From NCBI GenBank assembly GCA_963971575.1, contig OZ020625.1, forward strand, positions 1,488,001 to 1,552,000: a DNA stretch of 64,000 bases, read 5' to 3'. The translations under genes and the position numbers were made by a program. Below the pieces are notes generated by a model that was given only the letters and a program-made list of their open reading frames with translations, had not been told where the DNA came from and searched no databases. Each line of letters opens with the position of its first letter. Within the stretch, counting starts at the first letter, position 1. Origin of the DNA: Liopterus haemorrhoidalis (Eukaryota; Arthropoda; Insecta; Coleoptera; Dytiscidae). Shown piece after piece: positions 1-11,209 of the stretch.

Positions 1-535
1 GCTGGGAGTGCTGATGTATAGTCACTCGACAAGCCTATATCTAGACACTCAGAGCTGGGCTAGAGCTCTTATAGTCAATTATCCTGTAAAGGTGGGAAGT
101 CTAACTAAGGGTTTTCCGTTATGGAGGCATTGCCACGCTGGGAGTGCTGATGTATAGTCACTCGACAAGCCTATATCTAGACACTCAGAGCTGGGCTAGA
201 GCTCTTATAGTCAATTATCCTGTAAAGGTGGGAAGTCTAACTAAGGGTTGTCCGTTATGGAGGCATTGCCACGCTGGGAGTGCTGATGTATAGTCACTCG
301 ACAAGCCTATATCTAGACACTCAGAGCTGGGCTAGAGCTCTTATAGTCAACTATCCTGTAAAGGTGGGAAGTCTAACTAAGGGTTGTCAGTTATGGAGGC
401 ATTGCCACGCTGGGAGTGCTGATGTATAGTCACTCGACAAGCCTATATCTGGACACTCAGAGCTGGGCTAGAGCTCTTATATTTCATTATCCTGTAAAGG
501 GAGGAAGTCTAACTAAGGGAAGTCAGTTATGGAGG
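1..535. repeat. 136-bp tandem satellite, four units
   Basis: Four direct repeats begin at 1, 137, 273 and 409, an exact 136-bp spacing, each opening with GCTGGGAGTGCTGATG. Units differ by a few substitutions; the last is the most diverged and ends near 530. The array probably continues left of the window. No long open frame is conserved across units, so I see no coding role. Confidence 0.9.
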
Positions 536-1345
536 CTTTATTATACACTGTCTCCGATAGCTTAATACTCAACCAGTGTTGAGGACTTACCCCGTGTAGC
601 CCCAGCGGCTCTGGGCGCTACACCCTTCTTAGGACTTACAGCGGACTCTTCCATCGGTGGGCTGTAACAATAAAACAACAATGAGTAACTAAGTCCAACT
701 ACCTTCAAAATACAGTCTTTATTTAATGCTATTGTTTCATTTTATCAGTTGGGTAAAAATCGAAAAAATTGTGACCTCTTACGATTTTTTTCGTTTTTTT
801 TTTTTTTTGGCATTTACAAGGATTTTGTTTAACCAGTCATATAAATTCAAAATATTGGGTGTTTAAGACCTTATTTTTTTTATAGATTAAGCAAAGCACA
901 CTGAATTCAAAACTGTAAACCGCAGGTCTCTATCTATTACCGTGTTCAAGATGAAGATTTTTGAAATTTTGAAAAAAAAATTAATAAGTCAAAATTTTCA
1001 ACAAAAATTTTTTTTCTTCAATATGTGCTCTAAGGACATTTAGGACATCATAATTATAAAAATATCAACCGCAGATTTTTATCTATTATAGTTTTTAAGA
1101 TACGGTCGTGCGAATATCAATTTCTTGTACAATTCATCAGTTTCAAAATGATATAAATCAAAAATGGTCACGGCTTATTAGTCCCTAAGGATTTTGAAAA
1201 CTAGTCAGTTCTTTGATTTTACTCAAAAACGGTAATTTTTAACTTGTAATGGAGGTTATTTTTGAGATCTACGGTCCAAAATACATGGATACACAAATTT
1301 TAAACTAAATCTGAGATATTTAAAAAAAAAATAATTCAAAAAATT
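536..1345. other. Non-coding AT-rich stretch with dispersed repeat motifs
   Basis: No gene seen. From about 740 the sequence carries poly-T runs and the motif CCGCAGGTCTCTATC, the same motif that recurs at 17925-19440, 22680-22800, 23220-23340, 25805-26045 and near 39820. This is a relic of a dispersed or tandem repeat family. Confidence 0.6.
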
Positions 1346-1348
1346 TAA

Positions 1349-1736
1349 AAGCGGAACTTGATTTTGCAATCAAGTTACTTTCATCGTTTAAATCGTGCCT
1401 TTCGGCCGTTTTGTTTAAGCTTTGTAAATCATACTTACAATAAACATTTTTTGGTTAAGGTTAATATCATTTTAAAATATCATTTTCTTTATATTTTGAT
1501 TTTTTGTGTCATTTTTAATACAAATATCCCATTTATTTATTTTTTTGTCATTAAAATATGTCAGAAAATTAATTTAAGTTTGACATATGTCATTCGTTTC
1601 CATGGTTTCATTGTTGGAATTTTAAATTTTGACATTCCAACGTGAAAAATGAAATAACCCAAGCAAGGTCCCTTTTCGTGACAACCTAAAAGAACGAAAT
1701 TCCCATTTAGTTCCGCCTAACCGTTTGGAACAGACT
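1349..1736 (+). mobile_element. MITE family A, copy a (5' end lost)
   Basis: Matches the other family A copies from AAGCGGAACTTGATTTTGC to the 3' inverted repeat GTTTGGAACAGACT. The first ~15 bp of the 5' terminal inverted repeat are missing or replaced. It lies 10 bp from element C1. Confidence 0.8.
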
Positions 1737-1746
1737 TTTGTATCTA

Positions 1747-2454
1747 TAAGCAATTCACTTTTGTAAGAACACACTAGATCTGGATATTTTGGTTACTTTT
1801 ATGGTGTGTTACTGACTTTAAATGTCAATTAAAAATATTCCTTAACCTGTAAAACCGACTTTAGGTTAATAAGGTTATGATCATTATAATTACAGTCTGT
1901 TCCAAGCGGTTAAGCGGAACTAAATGGGAATTTAGTTCTTTTAGGTTGTCACAAGAAGGGACCTTGCTTGGGTTATTTCATTTTTCACGTTGGGATGTCA
2001 AAATTTAAAATTCCAACAATGAAACCATGGAAACGAATGACATATGTCAAAATTAAATATTTTTTTTTAGATATTTTAATGACAAAAAAATAAATAAATG
2101 GGAAATTTGTATTAAGAATGACACAAAAAATCAAAATATAAAGAAAATGACATTTTAAAATGATATTAACCTTAACCAAAAAATGTTTATTGTAAGTATG
2201 ATTTACAAAGCTTAAACAAAACGGCCGAAAGGCACGATTTAAACGATGAACGTAACTAGATTGCAAAATCTAGTTGCGCTTAACCGTTTGGAACAGACTG
2301 TAAGATATAATTTTTCATTATGACATATGTCAAATGGATCGACATTTTAAAAAAGTGACATTTTTTAATACCAACATGACATACAGCTTCAAAGGTGCAA
2401 ACTATTGAAAACAAAATTCCCTCTTAGTTTGTTCTTATAAAAGTGAACAGCTTA
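1747..2454 (+). mobile_element. MITE family C, copy 1, split by a family A insertion
   Basis: Terminal inverted repeats TAAGCAATTCACTTTTG and its complement (AAAAGTGAACAGCTTA) with flanking TA indicate Tc1/mariner-type insertion. The interior matches the uninterrupted copy at 20520-20817 in the opposite orientation. Family A copy b sits inside at 1893-2300, with a second TA exactly where the intact copy has only one. Confidence 0.85.
1893..2300 (-). mobile_element. MITE family A, copy b (complete)
   Basis: A 408-bp element with inverted termini of the CAGTCTGTTCCAAACGGTTA type and TA on both sides. It is orientated opposite to copies a and c. TIR sequence, TA target and length point to a non-autonomous Tc1/mariner-superfamily element. 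The ~93-codon frame inside recurs in sister copies because they are nearly identical; I do not regard it as a gene. Confidence 0.92.
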
Positions 2455-2597
2455 TAATAACCCATGTATTTTTTTAGGAGAACAAAAACATCTTTAAAAT
2501 GGTCCATTAATGTGGCAACTTTGGTCTAATTTAACCTATCTGGTACCGTTCTCGAAATCCCTGTGCTTAACAAGTTATTTGGGACATTTTGTGTATT

Positions 2598-2774
2598 ATC
2601 TGTCTCATTTTGTAATACGGAACTAACAGGAAAAGTTCATTTTTTATGTTGTATTGACAATACATTTATAATATTATCATAGGATTGGTTCACAGGGATA
2701 CGCCAAAGTCTGTTTACACCACAACAGTCACCAAAGTAACCAGATCTAGTTTCGTATTACAAATTGAGACAGAT
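2598..2774. mobile_element. MITE family D, copy 1
   Basis: Inverted termini ATCTGTCTCATTTTGTAATA and ATTACAAATTGAGACAGAT bound a ~177-bp unit. The interior includes a stretch on caccacaacagtcaccaaag. A second copy (3208-4563) is interrupted by a HINE and a fragment lies at 34309-34402. The target duplication is not clear to me. Confidence 0.7.
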
Positions 2775-2776
2775 TA

Positions 2777-3185
2777 CAGTCTGTTCCAAACGGTTAGGCG
2801 GAACTAGATTTTGCAATCTAGTTACTTTCATGGTTTAAATCGTGCTTTTCGACCGTTTTGTTTAAGCTTTGTAAATCATAATTACAATAAACATTTTTTG
2901 GTTAAGGTTAATATCATTTTAAAATGTCATTTTCTTTATATTTTGATTTTTTGTGTCATTCTTAATACAAATTTCCCATTTATTTATTTTTTTTGTCAAT
3001 AAAATAAGTAAAAAAAATTATTAAATTTTGACATATGTCATTCGTTTCCATCGTTTCATTGTTGGAATTTTAAATTTTGATATTCCAACATGAAAAATGA
3101 AATAACCCAAGCAAGGTCCCTTCTCGTGACAACCTAAAAGAACGAAATTCCCATTTAGTTCCGCCTAACCGTTTGGAACAGACTG
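2777..3185 (+). mobile_element. MITE family A, copy c (complete)
   Basis: Full family A element, 409 bp, with both inverted termini and TA at 2775-2776 and 3186-3187. It inserted directly next to the end of D1. The sequence beyond it (3188 onward) repeats the flank left of D1, so D1 and D2 appear to be a tandem duplication split by this insertion. Confidence 0.9.
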
Positions 3186-3254
3186 TATTTGGGACATTTT
3201 GTGTATTATCTGTCTCATTTTGTAATACGGAACTAACAGGAAAAGTTCATTTTT

Positions 3255-3301
3255 AGGGTTTTGTAGGTATGACCAAAAAACCCTTATACCGTCATTTTGT
3301 C

Positions 3302-3363
<62 letters not shown>

Positions 3364-4426
3364 TCGGTAAAAATTGTAGCCAAACGGCTAAACCTAGAGA
3401 GTTGAAATTTGGCATGCTTATACAACTCTTTGACCCGCACATAGGAAAAATACTAAAACATTTAAAAAACATATCCCCCTAAAAATATAAACAAATATGT
3501 GCTCATCGAAAAAAAAATATTTTTTTTAAATTCTGAGTAGGGTATCAAATTAAAGCCCTTAGTACGTGGATTAACGATCAAAATTTTATTTTTGCAAAAT
3601 AAATTATTTTGACGCTATTTTTGCCAAAATTGTGCAAAAAAATTTTTGTCCCACACCCTGTAGCTCAGATGGTTTAAACTAAAAATCTGAAAAAATTCTA
3701 AGTAATGTACATTGGTGTGAACCGGAATAGTACAACAGGAATTTTTGATCAGATTATGTTTTCGGAAAATAACGCATTTTTTGTATTTTTTGGTTGACGA
3801 TGCATATAGCTTATACTCATATAACACGCTGAGTTGTTAAGCGTGTGGTGGTCTAGAGGCTATGTTGCGCGCCAACTATACAGATTTGTTATACACGACG
3901 CAGGTTCGTTCCTAGCTTGTGGAGTCAATTTTTTTTTTGTTTTTTTTTTTTTAATTTTTATTTTGTTTAAATTAATTTGTTAAAATTCTAGTTATATTTT
4001 AGCAAATTTTGAATTTAATTTTCAAGAGCGTAAATTTAATAACCAATTGGAATTATATTTTCATTCTATTAGTCATTTATACGAAACCAGAGGGGCGGAG
4101 CGTATGATTTAAGACAACCAATGAAAGCCATAGGCGCAATTTTCAAAATCTTAATGAACCTTGTTATATAAAAAAAATACTGCACTTATTTAGAAACCTA
4201 AATAATGATATTAGGTATTCGAATTAAAATTAACAAAAAAATATTTTAACATAAAATTTGTTTTTAAAGCTCTGAGATTAACAGACGATAAATTATTTTA
4301 AAAAGATCGTTCATTTTGCCGCGTTACTACAAAGCAAAATTTGTCCTACACACTCAGCATGCCGCCTTCACTTATTATATACCTGCAAAACCCTGCAATG
4401 TGTGAAAATTCACACTTCACATCAAT
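3255..4426 (+). mobile_element. Helentron-associated element (HINE), family E, copy 1
   Basis: Non-autonomous rolling-circle element of the DINE-1/HINE type. Diagnostic features seen: insertion between T residues, subterminal inverted repeats AGGGTTTTGTAGGTAT and ATACCTGCAAAACCCT, a (GTCT)n microsatellite at 3302-3362, and a 16-bp palindrome GTGTGAAAATTCACAC at 4400-4415 just before the 3' end. Two more copies lie in introns of the BTB gene (30783-31914 and 32473-33507). A tRNA-like cassette sits at 3841-3925. There is no Rep/helicase coding, so it would depend on a helper elsewhere. Confidence 0.85.
3841..3925 (+). other. tRNA-like cassette with A- and B-box motifs inside HINE-E1
   Basis: TGGTCTAGAGGC at 3849 fits a pol III A box, and GGTTCGTTCCT at 3903 resembles a B box about 45 bp downstream. 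Cloverleaf pairing is poor, so this is a tRNA-derived relic rather than a tRNA gene. E2 and E3 have a cassette at the matching place but with different sequence. Confidence 0.45.
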
Positions 4427-4563
4427 TTTTTATGTTGTATATTGACAATACATTTATAATATTACCATAGTATTGGTTCACACGGATACGCCAAAGTCTG
4501 TTTACACCACAACAGTCACCAAAGTAACCAGATCTAGTTTCGTATTACAAATTGAGACAGATT

Positions 4564-5210
4564 ATATGTATTTTTTTTTTTTAAATGTTGAAGACTGGAT
4601 TTTAGCTGTGTGAACATGACTCTGGTCACGTGACATTTATAACTGTACATTGCGCCGGCTCCACAGACCACACACGTCGCCATTTGCATGTTACTTTGTG
4701 GTTACTTTGTAACAGTAAAAATGTTGATACGAGTTCTTGTACTGTATTTAGTTAATATTCGTGTTTTAAAATAATATTTCAAGACTGTCAGTTGCTTAAC
4801 TTAATATAAATCTGTGAATCTACTTAAATTAATTTTTATAACAAGCTATTTTGTATTTAAAATCTTGTAAATTAATTATATAATATTGTGTTTATTAGTA
4901 AAACGCTAAAAATCTCGCTGGTGAAGCATCTATAAATAAACATTATTAAAAAAATAATATTTGTGGCAATTTATTGTTTTATTAATTGTTTAAGATATTT
5001 TTTTTGTGTTCAATGGGTGAGTATAATGGACGCAGTTACATAAATGGTTGTTTATGTAAATTTAAACTCATAACAATTTAAAAAAAGAAAAATGCATGAT
5101 ACATATCAATTTTTAATAGTATTTAAGTTTACAAAAAGGTTTTTGAGTGGAAATTTTGGATTATTTGTTAAAATTCAGTGCTTAATGTTTGTTTAATGTT
5201 TCATAAGCGT
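4564..5210. other. AT-rich stretch without recognisable gene
   Basis: Only a short GC-richer patch (4620-4695) stands out, with a CACGTG motif and a cluster of CACA/CGCC words. Frames are short. It could be a promoter or first untranslated exon, but nothing downstream confirms this. Confidence 0.4.
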
Positions 5211-5215
5211 GGTTT

Positions 5216-5700
5216 CAAAATTTGTTCCCAAAATGTTTACAAAATGCTATATATATATATTTTTTGAAGCTATGGTATTAAAGTACTTGTTATTTTTTGA
5301 TGCATTGTGGCGTAAATAGCCTAAAATGTTTTTAATTCGCCTTGACGAAATAGTAAAAAAAAAATTGTTCCCAAAATTTTTCTAAAATGTTTTTTTTTTT
5401 TTGAAGATATATGTAGTTCTAAAGTATGTGTTACTTTTTGATGTATTGTGACGTAAATAGCCTAAAATGTTTTTAATTCATCTTTTGACGAAATATTAAA
5501 AAAATAATTGTTCCCAAAATTTTTCTAAAATGCTATAAATTTTTTTCTTTTGAAGCTATTGTTCTAAAGTACGTATTACTTTTTGATGTATTGTGGCGTA
5601 AATAGCCTAAAATGTTTTTAATTCATCTTTTGACAAAATATTAAATAAAAAGTTGTTCCCAAAATTTTTCTAAAATTCTGTAATTTTTTTTTTTGAAAAT
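5216..5700. repeat. ~125-bp tandem repeat, left part
   Basis: Units contain TTACTTTTTGATGTATTGTG, then GCGTAAATAGCCTAAAATG, a TTGTTCCCAAAATTTTTCTA block and a poly-T run. About four units precede a diverged junction with repeat Q. The array resumes at 6372 after MITE A copy d. Confidence 0.8.
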
Positions 5701-5830
5701 ATTGAGAACTGACACGCTCGGATACACAGTCTGGTAGTCAAATATTGTACTACGCGACTGTAGTACTGTTTGAAATTAAAACATATTTTCTAGTGTTGAT
5801 TTTTTGTTAGAACGTCGATATATACATTTT
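5700..5830 (+). repeat. Dispersed repeat Q, copy 1
   Basis: GAACTGACACGCTCGGATAC through TTCTAGTGTTGATTTTT matches 54740-54850 on the + strand and about 30660-30765 on the - strand. The conserved left boundary suggests an element terminus, but no partner end was found. Confidence 0.65.
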
Positions 5831-5965
5831 CATAAAATAAAAATGTACTGTGCTTAAATTAAACTGTTCCCTGTTGGAATATTGACAGCTGAATACTAGA
5901 CAATTCAGCCATTTTGTCATGATTTACAGCGCCGCCAACGGTAATGTCACTTCTCAATAGTTCTA

Positions 5966-6371
5966 CAGTCTGTTCCAAACGGTTAAGCGGAACTAGATTT
6001 TGCAATCTAGTTACTTTCATCGCTTAAATCGTGCTTTTCGGTCGTTTTGTTTAAGCTTTGTAAATCATACTTGCAACAAATATTTTTTGGTTAAGGTTAA
6101 TATCATTTTAAATTGTCATTTTCTTTATATTTTGATATTTTGTGCATTCTTAATACAATTTTCCCATTTATTTATTTTTTTGTCATTAAAATTTGTAAAA
6201 AAAAATAATGTAATTTTGACATGTCGTTCGTTTCTATAGTTTCATTGTTGGAATTTTAAATTTTGACATTCCAACGTGAAAAATGAAATAACCCCAGCAA
6301 GGTCCCTTCTCGTGACAACCTAAAAGAACGAAAATCCCATTTAGTTCCGCTTAACCGTTTGGAACAGACTG
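5966..6371 (+). mobile_element. MITE family A, copy d (complete), inside the 125-bp array
   Basis: 406 bp with both inverted termini and TA at 5964-5965 and 6372-6373. Array units continue on its right side, so the insertion is younger than the array. Confidence 0.92.
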
Positions 6372-6615
6372 TAAAGGGTGTGTTACTTTTTGATGTATTG
6401 TGGCGTAAATAGCCTAAAATGTTTTTAATTCATCTTTTGACGAAATATTAAAAAAAATTCTTCCCAAAATTTTTCTAAAATGCTGTAAATTTTTTTCTTT
6501 TTAAGCTATTGTTCTAAAGCACGTGTTACTTTTTGATGTATTGTGGAGTAAATAGCCTAAAATGTTTTTAATTCGTCTTGAGGAAATATTTAAAAAAAAA
6601 ATTGTTCCCAAAATT
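6372..6615. repeat. ~125-bp tandem repeat, right part
   Basis: Two further units of the array seen at 5216-5700, ending at TTGTTCCCAAAATTACACAC. Confidence 0.75.
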
Positions 6616-6639
6616 ACACACCTAATATTATTTTCGGAC

Positions 6640-6683
6640 ATGAATAAAATTAAAATGTATACCATATTTTTGGACGGAAGGAG
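6640..6683. mobile_element. Solo terminus of a Stowaway-like element
   Basis: AATGTATACCATATTTTTGG followed by ACGGAAGGAG and TA matches the right end of the element at 41792-42843. No matching left end is visible, so this is a truncated relic. Confidence 0.5.
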
Positions 6684-6689
6684 TATTTT

Positions 6690-7005
6690 TTGTAAATGAT
6701 GTTTCCGAAACGAAATTTTCTGTGAATTTCGAAATTATTTTAGTAGACAGTCTTTTGTAGACTGCTTTAACAACACAAAATATGTTTTCTTCATTTGATT
6801 TAAATTTTAAAAGAAAAAAGATTTGCGACATAAGCTCGCAAACTGCTATAATACTTACGATTGTTTTGTCGTAAGCAATTTGCTTACGTTTAACAATTTT
6901 TGTAATGTTTAAAATTCTATAAGTACTTACTGTTGAAACCTGTACTAAATACCGACTCCAGACTGGTCGAGGAAACACGTTTCATTTATTTGTCATTAAA
7001 CATAC
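6690..7005. other. No supported gene
   Basis: A 116-codon minus-strand frame crosses this stretch and runs into the repeat terminus at 6640. Its composition looks like translated AT-rich DNA, with no motif. I leave it unannotated. Confidence 0.5.
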
Positions 7006-7011
7006 TTCTAT

Positions 7012-7160
7012 GAGGGAGTTCGGGAAGCAACTCAGAGTGTTCCGAGTCACTCTGTTTAACTTAAGACCGTTCGAGGAAACGCGTGTACGCCTTTTCTCAA
7101 ACACTTTGGAGTTAAACAGAGTGACTCGGAGCACTCCGAGCTTGCTTCCCGAACCCACCT
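7012..7160. repeat. Long inverted repeat (hairpin), arms ~50 bp
   Basis: The left arm 7013-7065 (from GGGAGTTCGGGAAGCA) and right arm 7108-7158 (ending TGCTTCCCGAACCCACC) are near-perfect complements over about 50 bp with a ~42-bp loop. CGAGGAAACRCGT occurs just left of the left arm and again in the loop. The base composition differs from the flanks. It could be a fold-back element or a long-hairpin RNA source. Confidence 0.8.
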
Positions 7161-7206
7161 TTTATAAAACTAAATTGTGTTTTGAAAAAAACTGTATTTT
7201 GTGTAT

Positions 7207-7385
7207 AGTCGTTTTTTTTTGTTTAAGCGGAACTAGATTTTAAGATATAGTAACTTTTAACGTCTGAATTAATCTTTCGATCATTTTGTTTAGCAAAAGT
7301 CCACTTCAATCGTTAAAAAGTAAGCATGACAACTTACAAAAATAAAAATTTCATTTAGTTTCGCTTAAATGGTTGAAATAACCTA
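7207..7385 (+). mobile_element. MITE family B, copy 1
   Basis: A ~180-bp relative of family A: AAGCGGAACTAGATTTT near the left end, ATCATTTTGTTTAGCAAAAG inside and a right terminus TTTAGTTTCGCTTAAATGG. The ends are diverged and no exact target duplication remains. Confidence 0.7.
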
Positions 7386-7394
7386 TATTTTTTT

Positions 7395-7670
7395 AAAGTA
7401 TTTGTTTTGGTACAAAAAAAATTCCTCTGTGTTTTTATTTTGGTGTAGAAAAAATGTATTTTATATTTTTATTTTGACGTAGAAAATTTTTATTTCATGG
7501 TTTTATTTTGGTGTAGAAAAAATGTATTTTATGATTTTATTTCGGCGTAGAAAAATATTATTTCATGCTTTTATTTTGGTGTAGAAAAAATGTATTTTGT
7601 GTTTTTACTTTGGCGTAGAAAAAAAGTATTTTATCTTTTTATTTTGGTGTTGAAAAAAATTATTTTGTGT
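7395..7670. repeat. ~40-bp tandem repeat
   Basis: Repeated units of TTTTATTTTGGTGTAGAAAA with alternating GTGTAG/GCGTAG forms, about seven copies. No coding role seen. Confidence 0.8.
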
Positions 7671-8380
7671 AAAATATTGCATAAAAATACTCAAAATAAT
7701 AAATTCTTTATTTCAATTATTTCACATATAAAACTTATCGATATTTTAAAAACTATCGTAATTAAATTCTATTGTTAATAATTACTTAATACAATTCATT
7801 ATAATAGAAAACATAAAATACCCTAAAATATATAAATATTAGTATAAATATTTTTAAATCTTTTATTAATTTACTTATTATTAACATATACCCAGTTGGA
7901 AATACAGAAATAGTAGTATTACGTGAAAGATTGAAGTCGCTACCTTATCGGCTCTCGCATAGAATTTATGGCTCAACAGCCAGAGAACGATGAGACTTCG
8001 GGAAAATTATCTCGTGAACATTGCATGATTACTATTTCTTAATTTCGAACAGAGTATAGTTTTTTTTACAAATTCAATAATTCTAACCTAATTTTTATTT
8101 TGATAGATGGACAGGACCAAGGACATCGAAGCATATAAATAGTTGAAATATAAGCTTTGAAAGCTGCAAATTAAGCTAAAAGTTAGAGGAAAAATATACC
8201 AAAACGATCAGATGTTAGCGTTAAGCAAAACGTTGAATGTTTGACAGACAAACGACATAAATAAGCAATAAACGAGCCAAAATTAAAATTAACGAGCAGT
8301 TAAAAGCAACGTATTAATTATATTTATACCGTAATTCACTATAAATGAATTACAAAGTTATCCGAAGGTTAAACGTTAAA
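7671..8380. other. AT-rich stretch, nothing recognised
   Basis: No convincing frame or repeat terminus. From about 8280 the sequence grades into the degenerate edge of the 151-bp satellite. Confidence 0.5.
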
Positions 8381-10800
8381 AATCTGACAATACAAAAATA
8401 ATTTAAAACAAATACAGGGTTCAAAATGAACCAAAAAAAGAATATTAAGACCACAAATACACTAGAATTCACTATATTACAAGGTTGTACGAAGTTCAAA
8501 CCTCAAAAACGGAAGATGGAATACCAAAACAATTTAAGACAACAAATATAGGTTTAAAAATAAGACAAATAAAGAATATTTAGGCCAAACATACACTAAA
8601 ATTCACTTAGATTTATTACAGAATTATATTAGAAGGAGGTACGAATATCGAACCTCAAAAACGTAAGATCGAATACTAAAATAATTTAAGTCAACAAACC
8701 GGGTTAAAAATTGTAAAAATTTATCAAAACTGTACAAATACAACCATATATACACTACAATTCACCACAAATATATTAGGAGAGTACATAAAATCCGCTG
8801 AACTATAAGTTCCTACAAATACGAGTACTTTATTTTCGAGAATCAGAACGACAAATATCTCAAACGGAACATCAAAATAAGGCACAACTGTACAATTACA
8901 GAATATAAATTAATAAAAATGTAGCGGAAGAACAAAACGAAACTTATATATACACTAGACGTCACTGCAAATATATTGAAAGTGCTCGTTAAGTTTTTAC
9001 GAACAAGTAACAACAAAAAATTCAAACGGAACATCAGAATATGGCACAATTGTATAAATACAAGGTACGAATTAATAAAAATGTACCAAAAACACGATAT
9101 GAAGCTTATATATACACCATAAGTCACTGCAAATATATTAAAAGCACTCGTCAAGTTTTTACGAACAAGAAACGACAAAAATTTTAAACGGAACATCAGT
9201 ATAAGGCACGACAATACAAATAACGTGATACAAATTAATAAAAATGTACTAAAAAAAACAATACGAAGCCTATATATACACTAGAAGTCGCTGCAAAAAT
9301 ATTCAAAGTAACCGTCAAATTTTTTACGAACAACGAAATGATAAAAATTTCAAACGGAACATCAAAATAAGGCACGACTATACAAAGTCAGGTTAAAAAT
9401 TAATAAAAATGTACCAAAAGAACAATACGAAGCCTGTATATACACTAGAAGTCGCTGCAAAAATATTCAAAGTAACCGTCAAATTTTTTACGAACAACGA
9501 AATGATAAAAATTTCAAACGGAACATCAAAATAAGGCACGACTATACAAAGTCAGGTTAAAAATTAATAAAAATGTACGAAAAGAACAATACGAAGCCTG
9601 TATATACACTAGAAGTCGCTGCAAAATTATTCAAAATAACCGTCAAATTTTTTACGAACAACGAAATGATAAAAATTTCAAACGGAACATCAAAATAAGG
9701 CACGACTATACAAAGTCAGGTTAAAAATTAATAAAAATGTACGAAAAGAACAATACGAAGCCTGTATATGCACTAAAAGTCATTACGAGTAATTATAAAT
9801 TTTTCCGTACATTCCAACATCAAAAATTTTCAACGGAATATCAAAATATAGCACGACTATACAGTCAGGTTAAAAATTAATAAAAATGTACCGAAAGAAC
9901 AATACGAAGCCTGTATATGCACTAAAAGTCATTACGGGTAATTATAAATTTTTCCGTACATTCCAACCTCAAAAATTTTCAACGGAATATCAAAATATAG
10001 CACGACTATACAAAGTCAGGTTAAAAATTAATAAAAATATACCGAAAGAACAATACGAAGCCTGTATATGCACTAAAAGTCATTACGGGTAATTATAAAT
10101 TTTTCCGTACATTCCAACCTCAAAAATTTTCAACGGAATATCAAAATATAGCACGACTATACAAAGTCAGGTTAAAAATTAATAAAAATATACCGAAAGA
10201 ACAATACGAAGCCTGTATATGCACTAAAAGTCATTACGGGTAATTATAAATTTTTCCGTACATTCCAACCTCAAAAATTTTCAACGGAATATCAAAATAT
10301 AGCACGACTATACAAAGTCAGGTTAAAAATTAATAAAAATATACCGAAAGAACAATACGAAGCCTGTATATGCACTAAAAGTCATTACGGGTAATTATAA
10401 ATTTTTCATCGGAATATCAAAATATAGCACGACTATACAAAGTCAGGTTAAAAATTAATAAAAATGTACCAAAAGAACACTACGAAGCCTGTATATGCAC
10501 TAAAAGTCATTACGCGTAATTATAAATTTTTCCGTACATTCCAACATCAAAAATTTTCAACGGAATATCAAAATATAGCTCAAAAGTACATTTACTGGAC
10601 TAAAATTTATAAAAATGTACCAATAATATAATATGAAGCGTATATATTTGCACTAGAAATGACTAAAAATGGGTTACGAGAAACCCAATTTTTTCTGAAC
10701 AACGGAAGATCACCAATGTTAGACGAAGCACCAAAATAACAATGTAACCCGAAGCACCAAAATAATAAAACACTAGATATTAGGTTAAATATCATAAAAT
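8380..10800. repeat. 151-bp satellite array with a decayed left flank
   Basis: The unit ACCGAAAGAACAATACGAAG recurs at 9890, 10041, 10192 and 10343, an exact 151-bp spacing. Homology fades leftward through 9000-9800 and becomes weak before 8790, and also fades after 10560. The homogenised core with decayed edges is the usual outcome of unequal exchange. Open frames within it (for example 8843-9214 minus) only reflect the repeat. Confidence 0.88.
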
Positions 10801-11209
10801 GTGTCCGAAACAGTTAAGAAATAGCAATATTAGTAAAATAACATCGGAAAATTGAGTTGATCACCAAATGAAAGCACAAAAAAATTGTTATACCATCACA
10901 GTGCATGCATAAACAAGTATTTTCAACAAAATGTGTTAACCGTCTTAAAAATTAAAATGGCCGAAACAAAGTAGGTTTCGGACCATTGTCCCATCAAGAA
11001 CGGTAAAACATTTTGTTTAAGCTTGTGCTTTTGCATCGTTATGTTTTTAGTATGAAAGCTATTAGCAGTTAAAAATGTTATTAGATATAAAAAGATGGCT
11101 ATTAGCGCCAAAGGTAAAGGAGAAGTAGGAGTACTTACAGAGAGAGCGGTATGGAAGGATACAAGCAGAAAAAAGGTTAGCGCTGTTAGACACCAAGGCT
11201 GCAACGGGC
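10801..11209. other. No recognised feature
   Basis: AT-rich sequence. A 103-codon minus-strand frame (10923-11234) overlaps the following tandem repeat and shows no domain. Confidence 0.4.

Larger units (their letters stand above)
3208..4563. mobile_element. MITE family D, copy 2, split by HINE-E1
   Basis: The left part (to 3254) and right part (4427-4563) together match D1. The break lies in a T-run that D1 shows uninterrupted, so D1 serves as the empty site for the HINE insertion and shows that no target duplication was made beyond T residues. Confidence 0.75.

Noticed and set aside
3165..3482. TDRQTDRQ and CLSVCLSV repeat peptides
   Set aside because: Translations of (GTCT)n microsatellites in HINE elements; the same holds at 30756-31036, 35245-35466, 36758-36946 and 52364-52700.
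3841..3925. Functional tRNA gene
   Set aside because: A- and B-box-like motifs are present but acceptor and anticodon stems do not pair. The copies at 31412 and 33015 fail likewise.
6628..6978. 116-codon minus-strand frame
   Set aside because: It begins in unique AT-rich DNA and ends inside a transposon terminus, with no motif or coding-like composition.
8843..9214. 123-codon minus-strand frame with repeated FRLKFLSFLVRKN-like segments
   Set aside because: The internal repetition equals the period of the satellite array; the frame is not kept in other units.
1..10800. CRISPR array
   Set aside because: The direct repeats (136, 125 and 151 bp) are contiguous tandem units without unique spacers, in a eukaryotic sequence with introns.
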